From Methanoregula sp. (GTDB taxonomy: Archaea > Halobacteriota > Methanomicrobia > Methanomicrobiales > Methanospirillaceae): a stretch of DNA of 10,126 nucleotides. The notes beneath the pieces were generated by a model that ran no database searches, was not told the DNA's origin, and was given only the letters and a program-made list of their open reading frames with translations. Positions within the stretch are counted from its first letter, which is position 1. Every line of letters begins with the position of its first letter. The position numbers were made by a program, and so were the translations under genes. The stretch lies in contig PMKW01000134.1 of NCBI GenBank assembly GCA_003157895.1, forward strand, positions 5,892 through 16,017, written 5' to 3'. Of the stretch, positions 1 through 6,584 are shown one piece after another.

Positions 1-1
1 T

Positions 2-2863
2 GTTACCCTTTTTTCCGATGGCACCCACCTTCTTGAAACACTCCGGAACGGGAAACCCAACCTGCTCATGTGCGATGCTACCTCTGCCGGTGCTGATGCT
101 TTTGAGGTCTGCAGACAGATAAAAGCGGACGAATATCTCTGGAACATCCCGCTGCTTATCATTACGGGTGCATCCGATCTGGGGGACCTTCTGCGGGTTC
201 TCGACTGCAATGCGGACAATTTTATCGCTCACCCGTTCGACCCCCCCTACCTTCTGTCGCTGATTGAAGGGATGCTTACCATACCGGTTGAACGCCAGAC
301 CCCTGAACAGATCAAGACGCAGTTCAAGATCAAGCACGACGACCAGGTCTTCGTTGTCACTGCCGATCGCCGCAAACTCCTTGAATTCCTCCTGTCCTCC
401 TTCGAGATTGCAGTTAATAAATCAGCAGATCTTTCACGGGCGCAGGAAGATAACCGGAACCAGGGTTTCGCCATCAGAAAAATGGAAGAAACGGTCCATG
501 AAAACACCAAGGTCATTGGCATCATCAATGAGACGCTGAAAACAAAAGAGCAGAAATTAGCGGAATTGACCGGCCTGCTTTCTGACAGGGAACAGACGAT
601 CAGGGAAAAAATTGCAGCTACCGATGAATTGTCCCGCGATCTTTCCACCGTAAAATCTGCTCATACTGAAGCCCAGAGCGAGATCCAGCGGATTGAACTG
701 GAAAAGGACGAATCGCTGGCAGCTCACCAGGCTACCATCGACCAGCTCGGGCAGCAGGTATCCGGCCTGTCCTCGGAACTTGCCCTGCTCAAACCAGCCC
801 TGGAACGTGCAAACGAGGAATTGCTCAAAGAATCCGGCCAGCGGAAAGATGCCGAGAACGAACTCAGCACGACCGCCACGCATAAAGCTCATGTGGAGAA
901 GGCGCTCCTTGCCCTCAATACGGAATATGAGCAGCTGAAGATCGATTTCGGGACAGAAAAGAACCGGGCACAGGAAACAGAACAGAATCTGAATGCAGTA
1001 CTGCTTGCAAAAACCCAGTCCGAACAGGACCTGACGGGGATCATCAACGATCTGAAAGCCACGGCCCAGGAACAGGCTGCTGCTCTTATACGGTTTAAGG
1101 AAGAATCGGCATCAGAGCGTGGCCGGATTCAGGAAGAACTGGAATCGGAACGAGCCCGACTCCGGCATACTGAAGAGAACCTGAATGCGGTTACGGCAGA
1201 AAAGGAACAGTCGGAAGCTTCGCTTCGGGAGACTATTGATGCGGGGCAGAAGGATCTTCTCTCCCTGCAGGCCCGTCTCGATACAGCCGGTTCCCAACTT
1301 GAAGAAAAAGAACAGACTATAAAAACCCTTACCGATGAACTTGCCGCGGTCCGTTCCACAAAGGAGTCCATGGAGCAGGAACTTGCGTCCGTTTCCCGCG
1401 CTCATGCGGAGACGAAAACCGCCCTTGAATCGGAAACACGGAACCTTACCTCCCAGAAAGAAGATCTTGCACGGGTTTATGCAGAAAAGGAGAAGGCAGA
1501 GACCCTGGCAGCAGAATCGCTTTCAGCATCCTTAAAGGAATTGCAGGACCAGCTGGGACTGGAAAAGAGCCGGTACAGGGACAGCGAAGAACGGATGAAC
1601 ATGATAATCCTGCAGCGTGACCGGGAACTGGGGGAACTCCGCCAGATCCATGAGGATAGCAGGACTGCCGTTACCTTGCATAAGACCCAGCTTGAGCAGA
1701 TGAAACAGGAGCTTGACTCTGCAGTTTCTGCCAGAACAGAAGCTGAAGAGAAACTGCATCTCGCTGAAGAGAAGATTCAAAAGACCGGTCAGGATCTGGC
1801 GAGCACATCAGAAGGACGGGAGAAGGAAAAGCAGCAGCTCACCACCCTTGCCGATGAGCTGGAACGGGTGAAAACCAGCCTTGAACAGGAGACCGTCCGC
1901 CGGCAGGAATCGGAAGACCAGCTCAGGGAAGCATTGTCCCGGGAGCAGCAGCAGGAGCAGGAACTCGAACGGTTTGTTTCTGAGACCAAAACCCTGCATG
2001 CCGATATGATTGCCGAGCGCAGGATGCACGAAGCCGCAAAGGAGCAGAACCGGTCCCTTGAAGCGCAGGTAACTGCCCTGAACCGGGAAAAGTCCGAGGC
2101 TGAAAAGGCTGCGGCCGGCCTGACGGCCGAGATCGATCAGGCCCGGGTTGCCCTTGCCGATGAGTGGGAAGACCACATGACGGATTATGAACATCTTGTG
2201 GCGGGTACCGGAAAAAAACAGCAGTCCGGGCCGGTACCGTCCTCCGGGATGAGAAAGGAAGCGGAAATAATAAAAAAACGGTCGCTCATCGTGAAAGTTC
2301 CCGCTGTCCCGTCCGTGATCCATCCTCTCTCCCGCACGATGGTCGCAATCAATCCGGTGAAGGCGCCTTCACCTGAGGCTTCGCATATCAATAGCGTCGA
2401 GGACCTGTTTGAAGATGATGAAAACGATAAGAAAAAGCCAGCCGGCGCCCCTGTGGTATCGATTATCGAGGAACCGGTAACCGAACCGATAAAGGGCGTC
2501 CTGCCGGATTCAATGACGGGTCGCTCGGATCGTCAGGAAAGTTTTTTTGAGGACAGGGGGTCATCCACTCCTGGTACCCGTGAAGATGTCGGCGGGGATG
2601 ATACGGACGACGATGATAATTCCCCCCTGGATACCAGCGGTGCAGCACCCGTTGCCGGACAGAATGTCGCGTTTAACCGTGCACAATGGCTCGACCTGCT
2701 CAGATGGTCGCACCATTGCGAGGGGCTTACGCAGGACCAGCGCATGCAGATCGTCCGGCTGGGCAGGCTGATCCAGAAAGGGCGTAAACTCACCAATAAT
2801 CAGGAGCTACAGGTCCTGGATATGCTCGCTCTTGTCCGGAAGCTCGGGTATCGTATTTCCTGA
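2..2863 (+). CDS. Receiver-domain protein with giant coiled coil (5' end cut off)
   Basis: The reading frame is open to the left edge, so the true start lies outside the window; the first ATG, at 68, falls inside the receiver domain and is not the start. Counting from that ATG, residues 1-70 match the second half of a response-regulator receiver: Asp3 (LLMCD) sits where the phospho-acceptor should be and Thr33 (IITG) is the switch residue, but the usual Lys-Pro is His55-Pro (FIAHPFDP). Residues ~115-720 are an almost unbroken, charged Glu/Gln/Leu-rich coiled coil. Residues ~770-865 are acidic, Ser/Pro-rich and probably disordered. The last ~60 residues (from NRAQWLDLLRW) form a compact helical domain I do not recognise. 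There is no membrane segment or kinase domain. A structural, scaffold or localisation role controlled by the receiver is inference. The coding call is very secure, the function is not. Confidence 0.9.
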   Translation, partial: VTLFSDGTHLLETLRNGKPNLLMCDATSAGADAFEVCRQIKADEYLWNIPLLIITGASDLGDLLRVLDCNADNFIAHPFDPPYLLSLIEGMLTIPVERQTPEQIKTQFKIKHDDQVFVVTADRRKLLEFLLSSFEIAVNKSADLSRAQEDNRNQGFAIRKMEETVHENTKVIGIINETLKTKEQKLAELTGLLSDREQTIREKIAATDELSRDLSTVKSAHTEAQSEIQRIELEKDESLAAHQATIDQLGQQVSGLSSELALLKPALERANEELLKESGQRKDAENELSTTATHKAHVEKALLALNTEYEQLKIDFGTEKNRAQETEQNLNAVLLAKTQSEQDLTGIINDLKATAQEQAAALIRFKEESASERGRIQEELESERARLRHTEENLNAVTAEKEQSEASLRETIDAGQKDLLSLQARLDTAGSQLEEKEQTIKTLTDELAAVRSTKESMEQELASVSRAHAETKTALESETRNLTSQKEDLARVYAEKEKAETLAAESLSASLKELQDQLGLEKSRYRDSEERMNMIILQRDRELGELRQIHEDSRTAVTLHKTQLEQMKQELDSAVSARTEAEEKLHLAEEKIQKTGQDLASTSEGREKEKQQLTTLADELERVKTSLEQETVRRQESEDQLREALSREQQQEQELERFVSETKTLHADMIAERRMHEAAKEQNRSLEAQVTALNREKSEAEKAAAGLTAEIDQARVALADEWEDHMTDYEHLVAGTGKKQQSGPVPSSGMRKEAEIIKKRSLIVKVPAVPSVIHPLSRTMVAINPVKAPSPEASHINSVEDLFEDDENDKKKPAGAPVVSIIEEPVTEPIKGVLPDSMTGRSDRQESFFEDRGSSTPGTREDVGGDDTDDDDNSPLDTSGAAPVAGQNVAFNRAQWLDLLRWSHHCEGLTQDQRMQIVRLGRLIQKGRKLTNNQELQVLDMLALVRKLGYRIS

Positions 2864-2868
2864 TCTCC

Positions 2869-2876
2869 TTTTTTTT
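2869..2876 (+). terminator. T-tract after the coiled-coil gene
   Basis: A run of eight T residues begins five bases after the stop codon. Archaeal RNA polymerase can terminate at U-tracts without a hairpin, and I see no stable stem directly before it, so this is a plausible but weak terminator. Confidence 0.4.
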
Positions 2877-2998
2877 ATCCGGCAGGTCTCGTGCTTTCCC
2901 GGATCCGGTGCTCTGTGATATCAGCAGCCCGGCAATCTGGCACTCAGGTAATAAGGAGTCTGACTGGTAGCGTAAGGGGGGAGACCGGGGGTGGGATC

Positions 2999-3051
2999 AA
3001 AATACCCCTATGGATCTTTTTCTGAATAATACACTTTGTCCGGGGTATTTT
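2999..3051. repeat. 10-base perfect inverted repeat, possible bidirectional terminator
   Basis: AAAATACCCC (2999-3008) is matched perfectly by GGGGTATTTT (3042-3051) across a 33-base loop. Read on either strand, the stem ends in a run of four or five T residues, which fits a two-way terminator serving the convergent coiled-coil gene and vapBC. The long loop is not typical of a classic terminator, so a mobile-element remnant or protein site is also possible. Confidence 0.45.
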
Positions 3052-3056
3052 TACAC

Positions 3057-3099
3057 GGGGAGTGTCATCAGTTAATTTCGCGTGAAATGTGATGACCCC
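3057..3099. repeat. Long imperfect hairpin
   Basis: GTCATCA (3064-3070) pairs with TGATGAC (3090-3096). Inside it ATTTC (3075-3079) pairs with GAAAT (3084-3088) around a GCGT tetraloop. Outside it GGG (3058-3060) can pair with CCC (3097-3099) across a three-base bulge. The nested pairing gives about 15 base pairs and suggests either a folded RNA or a tail element of one of the convergent transcripts. Its function is unknown. Confidence 0.4.
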
Positions 3100-3182
3100 T
3101 TAAGACTGCGGCTGAAAGCGCCGGTGAAAACATAGGCCCGGGTCCATCGTCCCTGTAAGGACTGGCAGAACAGGTCCCCGCC

Positions 3183-3575
3183 TCATTCATTCCCTACAAA
3201 AATAACCTCGGGCAGCATACGGAAATGCGGGTCGCCCGTCACAACCTTTGCCCGGTTCCTGAGCGCGGTTGCATAAATGATCGCGTCTGCAATGCCGCCC
3301 TCCTTCATCTCCCTGCGCACCCTGCCTGCGGCCCGTGCAACGGGAAGATCAACCGGGACAAGACGGCTCCGCGACCGGATCGTCCGGACCATATGGTCCA
3401 TCCGTTCCTTGTCCGCACCGTAAAACCGTTCCAGTTCCGCAATGGTGATCAGGGAGGTTACCCGGGCCTCCGGCCCCTCAATATATCCGCGGACCCGGTC
3501 ATTACCCTTCCAGTACTCAACCCATGCCCAGGTGTCGGGAACGAGTATGATCTTAATCCTCTCCGGTGCAGACAT
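3183..3575 (-). CDS. vapC: VapC-like PIN-domain ribonuclease toxin
   Basis: This 130-residue protein has the size and layout of a single PIN domain, a Mg2+-dependent RNase fold used by VapC toxins. The expected acidic residues are present in order: Asp14 (LVPDTWAW), Glu47 (TIAELERF), Asp97 (GGIADAIIYA) and Asp115 (VTGDPHF). I chose the ATG at 3575; the frame extends to a GTG at 3599, but the extra residues (MFFRIWKC) are not part of a PIN fold. With this start the gene overlaps the end of the upstream antitoxin-like gene by 23 bases, and a GGAAG motif lies just before the ATG. The overlap implies translational coupling and is typical of toxin-antitoxin pairs. Known VapC toxins cleave tRNA or rRNA; the target here cannot be read from sequence. 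Confidence in the PIN call is high, in toxin activity moderate. Confidence 0.88.
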   Translation of the reverse strand: MSAPERIKIILVPDTWAWVEYWKGNDRVRGYIEGPEARVTSLITIAELERFYGADKERMDHMVRTIRSRSRLVPVDLPVARAAGRVRREMKEGGIADAIIYATALRNRAKVVTGDPHFRMLPEVIFVGNE

Positions 3576-3843
3576 ACACTTCCATATCCGAAAAAACACC
3601 GAAATCCGATGGCAGGTTCCGCTGCCGTTCCGTGATCAGGAACATGATCGCCTCATCATAGGTCCGGAGATCTCTCTCAGCAATGATCTGGTCGAGCCAT
3701 TCTTTAGTTGACTTGAGAATCTGCAATGGTGCTCGGGAATCCCTTGCAGAAACCTCCTGCGCTGGTTTTCCTGTGCGGGCCCGTTCTCGTGCCGGGGTGC
3801 GTGCTGGAACATTTTTTACCGGTGCATGTACTGCTTTGGCCAT
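3553..3843 (-). CDS. vapB: VapB-like antitoxin with basic N-terminal extension
   Basis: A 96-residue protein encoded directly before the PIN toxin and overlapping it. Residues ~38-72 (APLQILKS, then TKEWLDQIIAERDL and TYDEAIMFLITERQ) look like the short strand plus two helices of a small ribbon-helix-helix or DUF7557-type antitoxin, which would bind its own promoter and, through the C-terminal tail, the toxin. Unusually, residues 1-37 are a basic, Ala/Pro/Arg-rich, probably disordered segment that ordinary VapB proteins place little weight on. I chose the ATG at 3843 over the one at 3876 because the TATA-like sequence and operator palindrome (3858-3872) would otherwise lie inside the gene. 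The 51-base gap from the operon upstream, with its own promoter, suggests independent expression. The antitoxin role rests mainly on context. Confidence 0.72.
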   Translation of the reverse strand: MAKAVHAPVKNVPARTPARERARTGKPAQEVSARDSRAPLQILKSTKEWLDQIIAERDLRTYDEAIMFLITERQRNLPSDFGVFSDMEVYVCTGED

Positions 3844-3857
3844 GATAACCTGTGTAA

Positions 3858-3872
3858 TGTATACAATATACA
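3858..3872 (-). promoter_or_regulatory. Putative vapBC TATA box and operator palindrome
   Basis: A perfect inverted repeat TGTATA-CAA-TATACA (plus-strand reading) is centred 22 bases before the chosen vapB start. On the minus strand it contains TATATT about 25 bases before the ATG, the spacing of an archaeal TATA box for a leaderless mRNA. A palindrome overlapping the TATA box is what autorepression by an antitoxin or toxin-antitoxin complex would need. Binding is inferred. Confidence 0.5.
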
Positions 3873-3894
3873 GCATTAAGCGTTCGCAGTGTCC

Positions 3895-4605
3895 TCACCG
3901 GTCCCCCGCACTGATGAGCTGTTCATCGACAACCGCCGACACCAGCGGCGGCAGCTCCCCCCACTGTACCGTGACATCCCCCATGATTGCAAAGATCCCG
4001 GAAACCTCCTCCGGGTCGATCCGGTCGAGTACGCGCCGGTCATCCGGCCGGATCTCGTTGCAGACCGCCGTTGCCCACGCATCCGATAACGCCACGTCAT
4101 GGGAGAAGATCGTGACGGCATCGGCCATGCCGAACGAGATGGACGGGCCGACTGTTGCCGATGACGTGCAGATGCCGAGCACAGAATCCTGCGGGGGGAC
4201 GACAAACGCCACCCGGTCGGAGAGCGCCGCACTACCGGCATGCACGCCGACCCGGACCGGGCGATCGGCTATGAGAGCGATATCGCCACCATTGTCGATC
4301 ACCCCGAACGCGGCGCCGGCTTCCTGCATTGCTTCGACTCCCGCCCATGCAATGGTCCCAGCAACGGCGGCCATCGGGCCGACACCGGCCCTGCGTGCAG
4401 CACCCGCCATACGGGTGATGACCCGATCGTCAGAATCCGGTATATACGGGTCAAAGGTAGCCTTAAAAAAAGGGTCGCGGGCAATGTACGCTTCCAGCAT
4501 CTGCCGGGCGGCCATCATGCCGGCTTTTGCCGCACGGACATGAGCGGGATCGTCCGCAAGGATCGTTGCGAACGTTTCCCGGAAATGGAACGGCTCCCGG
4601 ATCAT
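3895..4605 (-). CDS. UPF0280 / COG2122 ApbE-like protein, sulfide assimilation
   Basis: A 236-residue cytoplasmic protein of the UPF0280 family, distantly related to ApbE flavin transferases. Family marks I can see: the FHFRET opening (residues 6-11), GVGPMAAVAGTIA (74-86), DNGGDIAL (104-111) and SDAWATAV (174-181), which resembles the DAxxTA signature of ApbE. No signal peptide is present, unlike exported ApbE. The ATG at 4605 overlaps the ferredoxin stop as ATGA; the frame runs open to 4665 but the extra residues lie inside the ferredoxin gene and do not fit the family. As I recall, the Methanosarcina acetivorans homolog was linked to efficient use of low sulfide for cysteine and homocysteine synthesis. 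Its position as third gene with COG1900 and the NIL-ferredoxin supports the same pathway here. The biochemical reaction is unknown. Confidence 0.88.
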   Translation of the reverse strand: MIREPFHFRETFATILADDPAHVRAAKAGMMAARQMLEAYIARDPFFKATFDPYIPDSDDRVITRMAGAARRAGVGPMAAVAGTIAWAGVEAMQEAGAAFGVIDNGGDIALIADRPVRVGVHAGSAALSDRVAFVVPPQDSVLGICTSSATVGPSISFGMADAVTIFSHDVALSDAWATAVCNEIRPDDRRVLDRIDPEEVSGIFAIMGDVTVQWGELPPLVSAVVDEQLISAGDR

Positions 4606-4988
4606 AGCGGCAGGGAGAGCGCCCGGTGCGGGCAGGCATCGATGCACTTGCCGCAGACAATGCACTTCTCTTCATCGAGCCGGAGTTTCCACTCCGCATC
4701 GAAACTGAAGACCTCGCGGGGGCAGATGCTGATGCAGACGCCGCAGTCCACGCACTCGCTCTCATCCAGGCTCACCCCGTGGTCGAGGATGCGCACCTGG
4801 GCCCCGAGTGTTGTCATCGTGTCACTGACGAGCCGGCACTGCTCGTCCGGAACCTCGATTAAGGCCTCCCCCTCGGAGGAGTCGATGACCGCCCGTTCCA
4901 CATTGATGAGCACGCCGGTATCGCGGACTGCCTGTGCAATGATCGGCTTTCTGCCCCTGCCGCGTGAGAAGGTGACCAGCAGTTTCAT
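4602..4988 (-). CDS. NIL-domain ferredoxin of homocysteine synthesis
   Basis: A 128-residue protein with an N-terminal NIL domain (residues ~1-72, MKLLVTFSR onward), a ligand-binding fold also found at the end of methionine ABC transporter ATPases, followed by a bacterial-type 2x[4Fe-4S] ferredoxin domain. The two cluster motifs are complete: Cys79, 82, 85, 89 and Cys109, 112, 115, 119, each CxxCxxCxxxCP. In methanogens this protein partners with COG1900 in making homocysteine from aspartate semialdehyde and sulfide, presumably giving the electrons needed to reduce the thioaldehyde or persulfide intermediate. I chose the ATG at 4988: a strong GGGAGGTGG ribosome site lies about seven bases before it and overlaps the alternative GTG at 4997. 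The start overlaps the COG1900 stop as ATGA, so translation is coupled. Confidence 0.92.
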   Translation of the reverse strand: MKLLVTFSRGRGRKPIIAQAVRDTGVLINVERAVIDSSEGEALIEVPDEQCRLVSDTMTTLGAQVRILDHGVSLDESECVDCGVCISICPREVFSFDAEWKLRLDEEKCIVCGKCIDACPHRALSLPL

Positions 4989-6493
4989 TTCAGCCACCTC
5001 CCGCCAACCAGCTTGCCAAGGTTCATCGCCGTGAGGATCCCGATCACGTGGGACTCTTTATCGATGACCGGCAGTGCGCTGATGTTATGCTTCTCCAGTT
5101 TCTGGATGGCGATATCGACCGCCTCGTCCGGAACCGTTGTGATCACTTTGGTCTTCATGATATCCTTCACGAGATGCGCCTTACCGGGGTTCGCCACGGC
5201 CTTGGATATGTCGAAGGTAGTAACAATCCCCACCAGCATCTTTTTGCTGTTGATGACGGGAAGGTGGTTGGTCTCGCCCTTGAGGAGTTTCTTCGCCGCT
5301 GTGGTGATCTCCTCATCTTCGCCGATGCTCACCACTCTCTGGTCCATGATGTCCAGCACCCGCGGGCTTGTCTTGCTCTGGTGCATCGGTTTTGCCTGCC
5401 GCGTGGCGTTGATCGGGCGGGTGGGGAGTGCCAGGGTCATCTTCCCGCTCTCCACCCAGTGCTTCAGTTCTCCCGCTACCTGCCGCGCCCTGCGGAAACT
5501 CGAGAGCGAGGAGGTCCGGACTTCCTCGCCGTTCAGTTCGACCGTGCCGCTGCGGAGTTCCGCATAGGTGACCTTGCGCAGAGAGGGGCGGTTCCGGCTC
5601 GGTACACCATAGTCCATGATATCAACGGTAATGTCTTCGTCACGGATCGCCGTCGCCCTCACCGTGTCAAGGTCGAGGACGGGCAGGGGAATGCCAAGCC
5701 CGACATACATCGTGACCCCGTACCCGGTCATGGTCGCTGCCCGCAGGTACTCCTGAGACATCTGCTTCAAATCGCCGGTTACCATCAGCGTGCCAAATCC
5801 CCCGGCCGGGGAGTGCTGGGTCCCCTCCCCCACCACGATACCGGGTGCACCGCAGAGGAAGATGGGAACACCGCTCCCGATCAGCCGGAATTTCGGGTCA
5901 TTGGATATCGGGTTTAAAAGCCCCGACCCGGAGAAGGTGATATTACCGGAGCCCGGGAGTAGTGTCCCCATATAGGTGTTCAGGACGTGGTCGGTAGTAT
6001 TGGTCGCAGCATTGTAGCGCTGGTACGCATTGCGCGGATTGCACATGATGGCCTGGTTGAGATTTTCCAGCGCGATCTCGGTCGTAAGGGTGCGTCGAGG
6101 GTAGCAGTCGGTGCCATGGGAACTTGCCCGCAGTTCCACGGTCTTTTTGGCAACGAGGTCCTCGATCACATGGGCGCCGCCGTACTCTTCCTGGAGGGTA
6201 TCGGACTGCTGGGTCGCACCGATGAACGTGTCAACGGCCGCAAGCCCGCCATATGCCTCGACATTGTTCAGCCAGATCCGTTCCATGCGGATGGGCGGCT
6301 CGGCATGGCCGAAGTTCAGGAAGGCCCCGGACGAACACATGGCGCCGAAGGTCCCGGTTGTGACGACATCGATCTCTCTTAACGCCCCTTCCTCTCCCAG
6401 CTCGGCGACAAGGGCTGGCATCTCCTCGGCAGTAACGACCCGTGCGGACCCGTCACGGATGCGTTCATTGATCTGCCCGATGGTCTTGTGCAT
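4985..6493 (-). CDS. COG1900 (DUF39) homocysteine biosynthesis protein with two CBS domains
   Basis: A 502-residue protein. Residues ~1-370 are the COG1900/DUF39 catalytic region, which in methanogens converts aspartate semialdehyde plus sulfide to homocysteine. Visible marks include VVTAEEMPALV (19-29), TTGTFGAMCSSGAF (45-58) and the Gly-rich GVPIFLCGAPGIVVGEGTQ (208-226). Cys53 and Cys130 are 77 residues apart, matching the two essential cysteines (54 and 131, as I recall) of the Methanosarcina homolog that form a disulfide/persulfide. Residues ~378-435 and ~443-500 are a pair of CBS domains (a Bateman module), which usually bind adenosyl compounds such as AMP or S-adenosylmethionine and suggest feedback control. 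The ATG at 6493 is preferred to 6508: it starts exactly where a leaderless transcript from the TATA box at 6514-6524 would begin, and MHKTIGQINE fits how I recall family members starting. First gene of a three-gene operon. Confidence 0.93.
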   Translation of the reverse strand: MHKTIGQINERIRDGSARVVTAEEMPALVAELGEEGALREIDVVTTGTFGAMCSSGAFLNFGHAEPPIRMERIWLNNVEAYGGLAAVDTFIGATQQSDTLQEEYGGAHVIEDLVAKKTVELRASSHGTDCYPRRTLTTEIALENLNQAIMCNPRNAYQRYNAATNTTDHVLNTYMGTLLPGSGNITFSGSGLLNPISNDPKFRLIGSGVPIFLCGAPGIVVGEGTQHSPAGGFGTLMVTGDLKQMSQEYLRAATMTGYGVTMYVGLGIPLPVLDLDTVRATAIRDEDITVDIMDYGVPSRNRPSLRKVTYAELRSGTVELNGEEVRTSSLSSFRRARQVAGELKHWVESGKMTLALPTRPINATRQAKPMHQSKTSPRVLDIMDQRVVSIGEDEEITTAAKKLLKGETNHLPVINSKKMLVGIVTTFDISKAVANPGKAHLVKDIMKTKVITTVPDEAVDIAIQKLEKHNISALPVIDKESHVIGILTAMNLGKLVGGRWLK

Positions 6494-6513
6494 ACCGGAA
6501 TATTCCATTTTCC

Positions 6514-6524
6514 GAATATTTAAG
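6514..6524 (-). promoter_or_regulatory. TATA box for the COG1900 operon
   Basis: CTTAAATATTC on the minus strand is centred 26 bases before the ATG at 6493. This is the archaeal TATA-to-start-site distance and implies a leaderless mRNA beginning at that ATG. The other ATG, at 6508, would lie upstream of the predicted transcript start. Confidence 0.55.
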
Positions 6525-6531
6525 GCAATTG

Positions 6532-6550
6532 TTATTACTTACGGTAATAA
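6532..6550. promoter_or_regulatory. Shared palindrome between divergent operons
   Basis: TTATTAC-TTACG-GTAATAA is a perfect 7-base inverted repeat with a 5-base spacer. Its centre (6541) lies 48 bases from the COG1900 start and 44 from the nif3-like start, just upstream of the TATA-like box on each side. That position suits one dimeric regulator controlling both promoters. The regulator is not in the window. Confidence 0.5.
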
Positions 6551-6554
6551 ATGC

Positions 6555-6562
6555 GATTTTAA
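6555..6562 (+). promoter_or_regulatory. Possible TATA box for the nif3-like operon
   Basis: GATTTTAA is centred about 26 bases before the ATG at 6585, again fitting a leaderless transcript. The match to the archaeal TATA consensus is weaker than on the opposite strand, and no ribosome site precedes the ATG, which is consistent with leaderless translation. Confidence 0.4.
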
Positions 6563-6584
6563 CCACTGCTGTCAGATATTCTCT

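Larger units (their letters stand above)
2864..3182. other. Non-coding region between convergent genes
   Basis: About 320 bases separate the stop of the coiled-coil gene and the stop of vapC, which converge here. No frame holds a convincing gene, and I see no tRNA. It contains a T-tract at its left end and two separate inverted repeats, listed on their own. Apart from these it shows G-rich runs around 2977-2994 and nothing else I can name. Confidence 0.6.

Noticed and set aside
2864..3182. tRNA, C/D box RNA or CRISPR array in the non-coding stretches
   Set aside because: I looked for cloverleaf stems, paired C and D boxes and regularly spaced repeats here and at 7619-8048 and found none. The repeats present are too few and too irregular for CRISPR.
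3183..3872. vapBC as part of a larger mobile element
   Set aside because: No transposase, integrase, terminal repeats or target duplications are visible around it, so horizontal transfer is possible but not shown.
3683..4543. Plus-strand open frame of 286 codons opposite vapB and UPF0280
   Set aside because: It is the reverse side of two well-supported minus-strand genes. Its protein is Ala/Ser/Thr-rich low-complexity sequence typical of an antisense shadow in GC-rich DNA.
5048..5917. Plus-strand open frame of 289 codons inside the COG1900 gene
   Set aside because: The opposite strand encodes clear COG1900 and CBS domains. This frame gives an Arg/His-rich sequence without any recognisable domain.
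6111..6584. N-terminal extension of the nif3-like frame upstream of 6585
   Set aside because: The frame stays open only because it crosses the reverse side of COG1900 and the shared promoter. The Nif3 fold starts at the ATG at 6585.
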